9,916 nucleotides of DNA from Candidatus Zixiibacteriota bacterium (GTDB lineage: Bacteria > SM23-81): the NCBI GenBank assembly GCA_030628225.1, contig DAOVRJ010000078.1, forward strand, positions 1-9,916, given 5' to 3'. Position numbers and translations under genes: made by a program. The notes below the pieces were generated by a model that had not been told where the DNA came from, searched no databases, and saw nothing but the letters and a program-made list of their open reading frames with translations. Positions 1 through 6,226 of this stretch are shown here, in pieces. The first letter of the stretch is position 1; every line of letters begins with the position of its first letter.

Positions 1-13
1 GCTGGAAAGGTAT

Positions 14-41
14 TGTCATGCCTGTATTCGCAGGAATGACA
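14..41. repeat. REP-like imperfect palindrome
   Basis: The stretch folds into a hairpin. TGTCAT (14-19) pairs with ATGACA (36-41), there is one G/A mismatch (20/35), then CCTG (21-24) pairs with CAGG (31-34) around the loop TATTCG. TGTCAT...CCTG palindromes of this kind recur in intergenic DNA of many proteobacterial genomes as REP-like elements. It lies about 170 bases downstream of the glnS stop and has no T-tract on either strand, so it is more likely a dispersed repeat or mRNA-end structure than an intrinsic terminator. Confidence 0.6.
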
Positions 42-57
42 GAAGAGAAGTTCTCCC

Positions 58-102
58 AACTCTCACAACTCGCCTAACTCTCTAAACTCTCTGAACTATA
101 AT
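58..102. repeat. 9-bp tandem repeat array, 5 units
   Basis: Five consecutive nonamers start with AACT: AACTCTCAC, AACTCGCCT, AACTCTCTA, AACTCTCTG, AACTATAAT. The period is exact although the units have diverged at their 3' halves. The array sits in the non-coding DNA downstream of glnS and is followed by a short 7-base duplication (CCAGGAT CAAGGAT, 103-116). No promoter or gene overlaps it convincingly. Confidence 0.7.
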
Positions 103-132
103 CCAGGATCAAGGATCGGTTTATTCTTTTAA

Positions 133-166
133 CGAATCTCGAATTTCGAATCTCGAGTCTCGGTCT
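133..166. repeat. 7-bp tandem repeat array (CGAATCT type)
   Basis: The heptamers CGAATCT, CGAATTT, CGAATCT, CGAGTCT run head to tail, followed by a partial CGGTCT. Read on the minus strand the unit is CGAGATT/CGAGACT, the same unit found at 9796-9842 on the plus strand. It begins 44 bases after the glnS stop (minus strand). It resembles the STRR heptanucleotide repeats known from heterocystous cyanobacteria, but the host here looks proteobacterial. Confidence 0.75.
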
Positions 167-209
167 TTCATCCAGCATCGAGCTTCGCAGAAGGCAGCGC
201 CTGCGTCCT

Positions 210-1973
210 CTATTTCTGCATCTTCTGTGCCTTTTCGATTTTGGCCCATGTGTCCCGAAGCGAGACGGTTCGATTGAAAACGAGTTTCTGAGCAGAAGAA
301 TCCGGGTCGACGCAGAAATAGCCTTGCCTGAGGAACTGGTAGCGGTTCCCCGGCTGCGCATCGGCCAGGTTGGATTCCGCCTGGCAACCGCTCAGGATCT
401 CCCGAGAATTCGGGTTCAAGTGGGTCTTGAAGTCCTCTCCCTCGGCGAGATCGAGGGGATTTTCCTTGGAGAAGAGATGGTCGTAGAGGTGCACTTCAAC
501 ATCCAGGGCATGAGCAGCCGAGACCCAGTGCAGCGTTCCCTTGACCCTGCGGCCATCCTGGGTCCAGCCGCCGCGAGATTTGGGATCATAGGTGCAGTGC
601 AGCTCGCTGATCTGACCGGTTTGTTCATCCTTGATCGCTCGCTGACAGGTGATGTAGTAGGCATGCTTCAGGCGCACCTCGCGTCCCGGAGCAAGACGGA
701 AAAACTTTTTTGGAGGATCTTCACGGAAATCCTCCTGCTCGATGTATATTACCCGGGAGAAGGGAACCTTACGAGTTCCCATAGATTCATCCTCGGGATT
801 ATTGCTGGCCTCCAGCTCCTCTTCCTGCCCTTCAGGGTAGTTGTCGATGATAACTTTCAGCGGCCGCAAAACAACCATTGCCCTCGGCGAACGCCTGTTT
901 AAATCTTCGCGAAGACAGTGCTCTAACAGGGCGATGTCCACGATGCTGTCCCGCTTGGCCACGCCGATCCGGTCGCAGAAATTTCGAATGGCCTGGTGCG
1001 TATAACCCCGGCGGCGCAGACCGCTGAGAGTTGGCATCCGGGGATCATCCCATCCGCCGACGTGTCCTTCATCCACCAGCTGGCGGAGTTTTCGTTTGCT
1101 CAGCACCGTGTGGCTGATGTTGAGGCGGGCAAACTCGATCTGCTGCGGATGGTGGATCCCCAGCTGGTCAAGGAACCAGTCGTACAATGGTCGGTGGTTT
1201 TCAAATTCCAGATCACACAGTGAATGCGTGATTCCCTCGATGGAATCCGACTGGCCGTGAGTGAAGTCGTATGTCGGGTAGATGCACCATTTGTCGTCCG
1301 TTCTATAGTGTTTCGCACGCAGAATACGGTACATGACCGGATCGCGCATATTCAGGTTGGCGGAGGCCATGTCGATCTTGGCCCGGAGTACTTTGGCACC
1401 GTCGGGAAACCCCCCGGCCCGCATGCGCTCAAAAAGCTCCAGATTCTCCTCCACCGAGCGATCGTGGTAGGGGCTTTCTCTCCCCGGCTCGGTTAATGTC
1501 CCCCGATATTCGCGAATCTCATCGGCGCTCAGGTCGTCCACATACGCCTTGCCCATCTTGATCAACTGCACGGCATACTCGTAGAGCTGCTCGTAGTAGT
1601 CGGAGGCGAAATAGAGCCGCTCTCCCCAATCGAACCCCAACCAGCGGATGTCCCGCTTGATGGCCTCGACATACTCCATGTTCTCCTTGGCAGGGTTGCT
1701 GTCGTCCATGCGCAGATTGCAGAGCCCGCTATAATCCGCGGCGATGCCGAAATCTATGCTGATGGCTTTGGCGTGGCCGATGTGCAGGTATCCGTTTGGC
1801 TCCGGTGGAAAACGGGTGTGGATGCGCCCCTCGTGTTTGCCGTTCTTTATATCCTCTTCAACGATGGCCCGGATGAAGTCCAGAACAGGTGCGGCATGGC
1901 CAGGGGCGGTTTCTGTGGCGCCCTTCGTTTTCTCGTCCGGATTGTTGCCGGGGTCGGCAAGCGATTTGTGCAT
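210..1973 (-). CDS. glnS: Glutaminyl-tRNA synthetase
   Basis: This cytoplasmic class I aminoacyl-tRNA synthetase attaches glutamine to tRNA-Gln with ATP. At 587 residues it aligns by eye along its whole length with Escherichia coli GlnRS (about 554 residues), with an extra N-terminal extension of roughly 20-25 residues. The HIGH motif is at residues 64-67 ([10 protein letters not shown]) and the KMSKS-equivalent is VLSKRK at 290-295. Family blocks include [45 protein letters not shown] and the C-terminal [13 protein letters not shown]. The C-terminal beta-barrel anticodon-binding region is complete ([17 protein letters not shown]). The ATG is preceded by CGAGG about 10 bases upstream. The gene follows gltX after 66 bases on the same strand, so co-transcription is likely. 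Bacterial GlnRS is usually explained by ancient transfer from eukaryotes; many relatives use GatCAB instead. Confidence 0.98.
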   Translation of the reverse strand: MHKSLADPGNNPDEKTKGATETAPGHAAPVLDFIRAIVEEDIKNGKHEGRIHTRFPPEPNGYLHIGHAKAISIDFGIAADYSGLCNLRMDDSNPAKENMEYVEAIKRDIRWLGFDWGERLYFASDYYEQLYEYAVQLIKMGKAYVDDLSADEIREYRGTLTEPGRESPYHDRSVEENLELFERMRAGGFPDGAKVLRAKIDMASANLNMRDPVMYRILRAKHYRTDDKWCIYPTYDFTHGQSDSIEGITHSLCDLEFENHRPLYDWFLDQLGIHHPQQIEFARLNISHTVLSKRKLRQLVDEGHVGGWDDPRMPTLSGLRRRGYTHQAIRNFCDRIGVAKRDSIVDIALLEHCLREDLNRRSPRAMVVLRPLKVIIDNYPEGQEEELEASNNPEDESMGTRKVPFSRVIYIEQEDFREDPPKKFFRLAPGREVRLKHAYYITCQRAIKDEQTGQISELHCTYDPKSRGGWTQDGRRVKGTLHWVSAAHALDVEVHLYDHLFSKENPLDLAEGEDFKTHLNPNSREILSGCQAESNLADAQPGNRYQFLRQGYFCVDPDSSAQKLVFNRTVSLRDTWAKIEKAQKMQK

Positions 1974-2039
1974 CAGAAGTTAACCTCGAATCTAGCTGTC
2001 GATCTCAGGTCTGACGGTAGAAAGCTGACCTTACGGATA

Positions 2040-3530
2040 TTAATCTCGACGTCCGAAGAGGACGCTGTACTCCTTTTCCAGTTTCTTGAGCTTTTTGCCG
2101 GAAACACCGCCTAAGGCCTCTATTGCTCTGCGCAGCCGCATGCGAACCATGTCCGAGCCGAGGATCTCCATGGAATCAAACAGCGGTGTCCACACCCGCC
2201 GGCCGCTCAAGGCCACGAAGAACGGTGCCAGGAGATCGCGTAGCTTCAGCTCGAGCGTCACGGCCATATTGCGGAAAAGAGCATCGAGCGCTTTTGCCGA
2301 AAACCCCCCTTGTTCTTCCAGTCTCCAGACCGAAAACTGCAGGATCTCGGCGACTTCCTGCGGTGCTTTTCCCTTGATCTTGAGCTGCTGAGGATCGAAT
2401 GGCACCTCGTCGGCGAAGAAGGCGGCGGTCAGGTGACCCCAATCGGCCAGCGTCTCCAGACGGGGCTGAACCAGGGGGATGATCCGGCCGATCCTCTCCC
2501 GGTTAAGCGCCCAACTCTCCAGCTTTTCCTGAAGCGCCCGGGGAGAAAAGTCCTCCCGGATATAGCGTCCATTTAGCCAGCGGAGTTTGTCGACGTCAAA
2601 GACCGGACCGCCCAGCGAGATCTTCTCCAGCTGAAGATTGGCCAGCATCTGCTGCAGAGTGAACTTATCCTCGCCGTCCGGCATCGCCCATCCCATAAGG
2701 CCCAGGTAGTTGAGCAACGCCTCTGGCAAAAACCCGGCTCGACGATAATAGTTGATGGAAGTCGGGTTTTTCCGCTTGGAAAGCTTCGATTTATCTTTGT
2801 TTCTGAGAAGGGGCAGATGACAGAAGATGGGCAGATCCCATCCGAAATACTCATAGAGCTTCACGTGCTTGGGAACAGAGTTGATCCACTCCTCGCCCCG
2901 GATCACGTGGGTAATTCCCATCAGGTGGTCATCGACGACAACGGCCAGGTGATATGTGGGAAAGCCGTCGGACTTGATGATGATCTGATCGTCGACCAGC
3001 GCCCAGTCCTTGCGGATCTCCCCGCGCAGGAGATCCTGGAACACACATACTCCTTCACCGGGTATCTTCATCCGGATGACAAACGGCTGGCCGGCGCTGG
3101 CGCGTTTGTCCGACTCCGCCGGCAGAATGTTGCGGCAGTGCCGGTCGTATCCGGTGTCCGGGCCCTGACGGGTGCGCATTTTGTCAAGGCGTTCCCTGGT
3201 ACAGAAGCATCGATACGCGTGGCCTGCCTTCAGAAGGCTCTCCGCATGCTGCCGATAGATCGCCAGTCGCTCGCTCTGGCGATAGGGCCCGTGAGGTCCG
3301 TCGATGTCGGGACCCTCGTCCCACTGCAGGCCGAGCCAGCGGAGCGATTCCAGGATCGCATCCTCGGATTCCTTTGTGGAGCGGGCCTGGTCGGTGTCCT
3401 CAATGCGCAGGATGAACTTACCCCCCCGCCCTTTGGCGAAGGCGTAATTGAAAAGCGCCTGATAGGCGGTTCCCACATGCGGATCCCCGGTGGGCGATGG
3501 CGCGATGCGGACTCGAACCTGTTCCCCCAT
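2040..3530 (-). CDS. gltX: Glutamyl-tRNA synthetase
   Basis: This class I synthetase charges tRNA-Glu with glutamate in the cytoplasm, supplying translation and often tetrapyrrole synthesis. It is 496 residues, slightly longer than the usual 465-490. The start carries the family signature RIAPSPTGDPHVGTA, with HVGT (18-21) as the HIGH motif, followed by FILRIEDTD. The KMSKS-equivalent is KLSKRK at 249-254. A zinc-site pattern is visible: C108, C110, Y128 and C132 (CFC...YDRHC), the arrangement known from E. coli GluRS. The tRNA-binding C-terminal helical domain is present. The ATG lies 7 bases after the stop of the small membrane-protein gene, and its ribosome site CGGAG overlaps the end of that gene, suggesting translational coupling. 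With GlnRS encoded next door, this GluRS is expected to be the discriminating type; that is inference. Confidence 0.98.
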   Translation of the reverse strand: MGEQVRVRIAPSPTGDPHVGTAYQALFNYAFAKGRGGKFILRIEDTDQARSTKESEDAILESLRWLGLQWDEGPDIDGPHGPYRQSERLAIYRQHAESLLKAGHAYRCFCTRERLDKMRTRQGPDTGYDRHCRNILPAESDKRASAGQPFVIRMKIPGEGVCVFQDLLRGEIRKDWALVDDQIIIKSDGFPTYHLAVVVDDHLMGITHVIRGEEWINSVPKHVKLYEYFGWDLPIFCHLPLLRNKDKSKLSKRKNPTSINYYRRAGFLPEALLNYLGLMGWAMPDGEDKFTLQQMLANLQLEKISLGGPVFDVDKLRWLNGRYIREDFSPRALQEKLESWALNRERIGRIIPLVQPRLETLADWGHLTAAFFADEVPFDPQQLKIKGKAPQEVAEILQFSVWRLEEQGGFSAKALDALFRNMAVTLELKLRDLLAPFFVALSGRRVWTPLFDSMEILGSDMVRMRLRRAIEALGGVSGKKLKKLEKEYSVLFGRRD

Positions 3531-3537
3531 ACTGGTA

Positions 3538-3903
3538 TCACTCCGTGCTCAGGGGTGGTGTGGGGGATTGAAAGGGTGGGGATTCCCGGGGTTCCAGTTG
3601 GATCTCTATGCCCCCAAGTCCCCGAGCGAGAAGATTGTAGAGTCCGGCGAAAAGAGCGGTCATCAAAGAGCCAAAAACAGCGTAGAAAATGGCCAGAAAG
3701 ATGGCTACAAAAAAGCCCATAATGCCGCTAAAAAAGCCGCTCATCCTGCCGAATTCACCGGGACCGGCGAAATCCATCATCTGGCCCACAAAGGCAAAGA
3801 AAATGGCGTAGAAGAGTCCGACGATCAAACCGAGGACGGCGAAGATGACGAAGGATATCTTCATCACAGACCAGGCGTTGATTTTCTTTATCTGATAGAT
3901 CAT
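3538..3903 (-). CDS. Small two-span membrane protein (DUF3566-like)
   Basis: This is a 121-residue hydrophobic protein with a short cytoplasmic-looking N-terminus (MIYQIKKINAWSVMKISF) and two predicted membrane segments, at about residues 14-40 and 60-92. The spans are rich in Phe, Ile and Ala and are separated by a Gly/Met-rich loop. A Pro-rich polar tail follows (residues 103-121). The AWSVMKISF motif followed by a hydrophobic span recalls DUF3566-type small membrane proteins, but that link is from memory and tentative; no catalytic residues are seen. The start is well supported: AAGGAG sits 6 bases before the ATG. It is the first gene of the probable gltX-glnS transcription unit. Its function is unknown, and nothing in it suggests a role in aminoacylation. 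Confidence 0.78.
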   Translation of the reverse strand: MIYQIKKINAWSVMKISFVIFAVLGLIVGLFYAIFFAFVGQMMDFAGPGEFGRMSGFFSGIMGFFVAIFLAIFYAVFGSLMTALFAGLYNLLARGLGGIEIQLEPRESPPFQSPTPPLSTE

Positions 3904-3933
3904 CGTCGGCTCCTTGAGCCTGTAGGGAGAAAG

Positions 3934-3969
3934 GGGATTAGGGATTAGGATTTAGGGGGCAGGGACTTA
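3934..3969. repeat. 7-bp tandem repeat array (GGGATTA type)
   Basis: The units are GGGATTA, GGGATTA, GGATTTA, GGGGGCA and GGGACTTA: an exact 7-base period for four units and then an 8-base unit. The array lies in the leader of the small membrane-protein gene, about 30 bases upstream of its ATG. GGGATTAGGG (3934-3943) is perfectly complementary to CCCTAATCCC at 4031-4040 and again at 4065-4074. Confidence 0.75.
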
Positions 3970-3988
3970 GTAATTCCTACCTATCCGT

Positions 3989-4016
3989 ATAATAAATGCG
4001 CCTGAGTATTATTAAA
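3989..4016 (-). promoter_or_regulatory. Possible sigma-70 promoter for the membrane protein-gltX-glnS cluster
   Basis: On the minus strand, TTTAAT (4016-4011) is followed after 16 bases by TATTAT (3994-3989), a good -10 with a poor -35. The surroundings are AT-rich. Transcription would start near 3983, about 80 bases before the membrane-protein ATG, and would include the GGGATTA repeats in the leader. The match is weak. Confidence 0.3.
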
Positions 4017-4029
4017 GAGCTCTGTTTTT

Positions 4030-4077
4030 CCCCTAATCCCTGGTGGGGCTGGGTGATGCAGGGCCCCTAATCCCTAG
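4030..4077. repeat. Inverted copies of the GGGATTA heptamer
   Basis: CCCCTAATCCCT occurs at 4030-4041 and again at 4064-4075, with copies offset by 34 bases. The reverse complement, AGGGATTAGGGG, is the unit of the array at 3934-3969. The three blocks could form alternative long-range stems (10 perfect base pairs each). No gene lies within. Confidence 0.65.
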
Positions 4078-4135
4078 TGCGGTCGGGATGCCAGGGGCAG
4101 CGCATCGCCTTTCACCAGCATCCGCCTTTTTTAAG

Positions 4136-4224
4136 CGGAGAGGGAGGGATTCGAACCCTCGGTGGGCTTGAGACCCACAACACCTTAGCAGGGTGCCGCC
4201 TTCAGCCAGCTCGGCCACCTCTCC
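4136..4224 (-). tRNA. tRNA-Ser(GCU)
   Basis: This is an 89-base cloverleaf with the long variable arm typical of serine tRNAs. The acceptor stem GGAGAGG pairs with CCTCTCC, with discriminator G at 4136. The anticodon stem GCACC/GGTGT (one G-U pair) carries the loop CTGCTAA, giving anticodon GCU, which reads AGC and AGU. The variable arm is GTGGG/CCCAC and the T-arm is AGGGTTCGAATCCCT. The bases after the discriminator are CTT, so the 3' CCA is not encoded and must be added by tRNA nucleotidyltransferase. No convincing promoter or terminator was found close by. Confidence 0.96.
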
Positions 4225-4320
4225 GAATCCTATTATTTGCTTTGAGTTATTGGTTCTTCAATCTTTTAAGCGAGTGGGTAGGTGACCAGCGCCCGGTTCT
4301 GAGATGCTGAGACAGCGTGA

Positions 4321-4500
4321 TTATTCAGGTTCTTCCGGGAGCAGTGATTCTATCTTAGCCAACAAATCAGGTACGTCCCTTGTGGTGGTTTCCCCGATCT
4401 CATCTGAATCTACAGCGTCATATGCATGAATAAGATGGCCTCATCCCGTCGCATGAATCTCCTCTTGTTCGGAGAAAAGCACTTGAGCGGTCCCCAGTAT
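4321..4500 (-). pseudogene. Decayed HepT-like (DUF86) C-terminal fragment
   Basis: The minus strand between 4437 and 4321 encodes HLIHAYDAVDSDEI, then RDVPDLLAKIESLLPEE, and a TAA stop. This matches by eye the C-terminal signature of HepT-like/DUF86 proteins, the RNase-type toxins or antitoxin partners of MNT nucleotidyltransferases, which read roughly RNxLIHAYxxVDxEIVW...RDLPxLLxxIExLL. The frame is closed by TGA (4443-4441) just upstream. The expected Met-Arg of the catalytic Rx4-6H motif (ATGAGG, 4444-4439) is in another frame, with only one base between it and the His codon; this fits a small deletion. No intact N-terminal half or MNT partner gene is present. The upstream limit given is approximate. 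The identification rests on about 40 residues. Confidence 0.6.
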
Positions 4501-4576
4501 TTCCTTACGACGTGCGCTTGTTCGCTGCTATTTCCCATTTTCCCACAATGAGTAGAGTGACGTCTTTGGAGATATC

Positions 4577-5452
4577 TTATTTCATTGACGCATCCTGAGA
4601 GGTCAGTTTTACTAACTCAACGCGTCGGTTTTTAGCCCGTCCTTCCTCGGTGGTATTGGGCATCACCGGTTTGGATTCCCCAAATCCCTTAGGTGTGAGC
4701 CGGGTGATATCGATTCCAAAAAGCCCAAGATAGGTGACTACGGTTTCGGCCCGGTTCTGCGAGAGTTCCAGATTATGCGTTTCCGAACCCTGGTCGTCGG
4801 TGTGACCCTGGACCTCGAGCTTCAGGTCGGGATTTTCCTTCAGCAAGGTTGCGACGTGTTGAAGCTGCTTAGTGGACTTAGGCTGAAGACTGGCTTTGTC
4901 GAGGTCGAATAGGATATCATGCAACTGGACACGGCCCTCGGCCTCCAGGGCAGCTTTCATCTCGGCCGGACCAAAAGTCAGGCTCTTCTTGAATCCTGCT
5001 TGTTCGATAATGCGCAGGTCTTGCATGGATTGGTTCCAGATGTGGACCTCGCACCAGGTCGTACCACCGTCGTCCCCGGGAAGGGTGAAAGTAAGGTATC
5101 CCTGATTCTCGTACAGAATCGTGCCACCGTTTTCCAGTGCAGCCTGTTTGTAGTTTTCCCGGTACTCCAGAATTGAATGGCTGGCGTCCCATTTCCCTTT
5201 GGAGTCCAGGAGGATATATCTGAGCTTCCAGAACTTACCTTTGACCGGCTTCTTAACCCTCTTTCCGGTCTGGGGATCGGTGGTCCAGAAGCTGTATTCC
5301 GCGAAATTCTGGTAGAGGTGCTGAACATTATGGATAAGAACAGATCCGGGAAACGGCCGGATCAGAGGGTGCTCTTTTACATCTTGAGCATGGACTGGAA
5401 CAGTAAGAATGAAGAAGAGAACAAATAAGTAAAAAAACTTAAAACGATTCAT
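4577..5452 (-). CDS. OmpA-family peptidoglycan-associated protein
   Basis: This is a 291-residue exported protein. The N-terminus MNRFKFF plus a hydrophobic core ending in VHA-Q is a Sec signal peptide cleaved near residue 22. No lipobox Cys is seen. Residues 24-170 form an uncharacterised periplasmic region (PLIRPFPGSVLI..., with FWKLRYILLDSKGKWDASHS). Residues 177-283 are an OmpA C-terminal domain. It contains LHDILFDLDKASLQP, VQGHTDDQGSE, LSQNRAETV and KNRRVEL; Asp219 and Arg234 correspond to the diaminopimelate-contacting pair of the family. It probably tethers the envelope to peptidoglycan. The start is supported by a near-perfect AGGAGG 7 bases upstream of the ATG. The gene stands alone between two serine tRNA genes on the same strand. 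There is no N-terminal beta-barrel, so it is not a classical OmpA porin. Confidence 0.93.
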   Translation of the reverse strand: MNRFKFFYLFVLFFILTVPVHAQDVKEHPLIRPFPGSVLIHNVQHLYQNFAEYSFWTTDPQTGKRVKKPVKGKFWKLRYILLDSKGKWDASHSILEYRENYKQAALENGGTILYENQGYLTFTLPGDDGGTTWCEVHIWNQSMQDLRIIEQAGFKKSLTFGPAEMKAALEAEGRVQLHDILFDLDKASLQPKSTKQLQHVATLLKENPDLKLEVQGHTDDQGSETHNLELSQNRAETVVTYLGLFGIDITRLTPKGFGESKPVMPNTTEEGRAKNRRVELVKLTSQDASMK

Positions 5453-5522
5453 CGGTCTTCCTCCTGGTTTTGGGATCCAATAACTTGGAACTTCATATTC
5501 CTAGCAGTATTTTTCACAATGT

Positions 5523-5546
5523 GGAATATGCAAATGCTAATATTCC
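5523..5546. promoter_or_regulatory. Palindrome upstream of the OmpA-family gene (candidate operator)
   Basis: GGAATAT (5523-5529) and ATATTCC (5540-5546) form a perfect 7-bp inverted repeat separated by 10 bases, about 70 bases upstream of the OmpA-family ATG. A related GGAA...TTCC half-palindrome follows at about 5487-5501. On the minus strand, TTGTGA-16-TATGAA between them could act as a weak promoter. The dyad is compatible with a dimeric regulator site, but no family can be named. Confidence 0.35.
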
Positions 5547-5595
5547 CAAAGTTAAGCCATATAACTACAATATAGACTGCCGAATGAAAATTCCA

Positions 5596-5627
5596 AACAT
5601 TGCCTGGATAGCAAACCGCTCAATGTT
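5596..5627. repeat. 7-bp inverted repeat between tRNA-Ser(UGA) and the OmpA-family gene
   Basis: AACATTG (5596-5602) and CAATGTT (5621-5627) are perfectly complementary with an 18-base spacer. The element lies downstream of tRNA-Ser(UGA) on the minus strand. A T5 run (5646-5650 on the complement) immediately follows the tRNA CCA end, before this dyad, so the order is wrong for an intrinsic terminator. Its role is unknown. Confidence 0.3.
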
Positions 5628-5652
5628 AAGCCGCCATCAAACCTTAAAAACT

Positions 5653-5739
5653 TGGCGGAGGGTGAGGGATTCGAACCCCCATGGGCCGAAGCCCGGCGGA
5701 TTTCAAGTCCGCTGCCTTACCAGTTAGGACTAACCCTCC
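5653..5739 (-). tRNA. tRNA-Ser(UGA)
   Basis: This is an 87-base cloverleaf including an encoded CCA (5655-5653). The acceptor stem GGAGGGT pairs with ACCCTCC, with discriminator G. The anticodon stem GCGGA/TCCGC carries the loop CTTGAAA, so the anticodon is UGA, reading UCA and other UCN codons. The long variable arm has the stem GGGC-TTCG-GCCC, diagnostic of a class II (Ser/Leu/Tyr) tRNA. The T-arm contains GGTTCGAATCC. A selenocysteine tRNA was considered and excluded: the anticodon is TGA rather than TCA, and the acceptor stem is the normal 7 bp. Confidence 0.96.
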
Positions 5740-6226
5740 TGCAGGAAAATTAGTTTTTTACCCTAGCAAATCAATTTAATGTCTTTTACCTCCATTGTCA
5801 AGATATATTCACCATGACCGGCTGGGCAAAGCGACCTGAGCCCTACCTTTGTGAGGAAAATAATGGGTGCTTTTATCCCGGGGAAGGGGGAAGAAGTATG
5901 GGTTGGGAGCCATCAGCCCCTCCTTGGTGGTGAGACGAGCTCAAACACAAGCAGGAGAAGGGTTTTATACCGATCACGGCTCCTTTCAGGAGAAAAGAGC
6001 GCGATTTTCTGATCACGTCTTGGAATTTGCCAGCTTTCTGGCAAATTGCTGAAAACAAATGCTTCTCCCCTGTGCCGCCAGATAACTCTCGGCGGCTCTT
6101 CTTCCCGTTGAATTTCAAAAAGAACCTGTTCTGGCCAGCTATCTCCTTGTTTTGGCATGCAAAGTGCGCGACAAATGGAAAAAACCCACCGTGGCATGGG
6201 TCTACCTTTTTTTCAGGACCGGGAAG
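5740..6226. other. Non-coding stretch with hairpin between tRNA-Ser(UGA) and the HD-GYP gene
   Basis: No convincing gene is seen in these 487 bases; the open frames are short, mutually overlapping and lack ribosome sites or recognisable protein sequence. The left end holds the tRNA-Ser(UGA) promoter. At 6024-6047 AATTTGCCAG and CTGGCAAATT form a perfect 10-bp stem with loop CTTT, without a T-tract on either strand. Weaker structures include CTCCT/AGGAG (5981-5993) and GGAGCC (5906-5911) with GGCTCC (5978-5983); GATCACG is repeated at 5972 and 6011. The region could be a structured 5' leader or small RNA region for the downstream regulator gene, but no known RNA family was recognised. Confidence 0.5.
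5773..5801 (-). promoter_or_regulatory. Sigma-70-type promoter of tRNA-Ser(UGA)
   Basis: On the minus strand, a consensus -35 TTGACA (5801-5796) is followed after exactly 17 bases by TAAATT (5778-5773), a 4/6 match to the -10. The predicted start is near 5766, giving a 5' leader of about 27 bases before the tRNA. The sequence between is AT-rich. This is the best promoter match in the window. Confidence 0.65.

Noticed and set aside
2817-3722. A 301-residue plus-strand open frame opposite gltX.
   Set aside because: It lies antisense to a clearly conserved GluRS gene with all motifs; its length is a shadow of the codon bias of gltX.
5653-5739. Selenocysteine tRNA (selC) as an alternative for the second long-variable-arm tRNA.
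   Set aside because: The anticodon is TGA (UCA codons), the acceptor stem is 7 bp, and the D and T arms are of the serine type.
5815-5855. GGCAAAGCGACC...GCCCTACC resembles pieces of the GEMM (c-di-GMP-I) riboswitch core, attractive because a c-di-GMP phosphodiesterase gene lies downstream.
   Set aside because: The conserved GEMM elements (CACGCA near the 5' end, the GAAA tetraloop stem and the GACGCAAAGCC order) are not all present in the right arrangement, and the site is nearly 400 bases from the gene.
6153-6168. TGGCATGCAAAGTGCG as a sigma-54 promoter: the GG and GC dinucleotides have the correct 10-base separation.
   Set aside because: The -12 half reads GTGC rather than TTGC, no enhancer-like site was identified, and a single match of this quality is expected by chance.
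6152-6226. An upstream TTG start for the HD-GYP gene adding 25 residues.
   Set aside because: The extension has no family similarity, the receiver fold begins exactly at the ATG at 6227, and that ATG has its own ribosome site.
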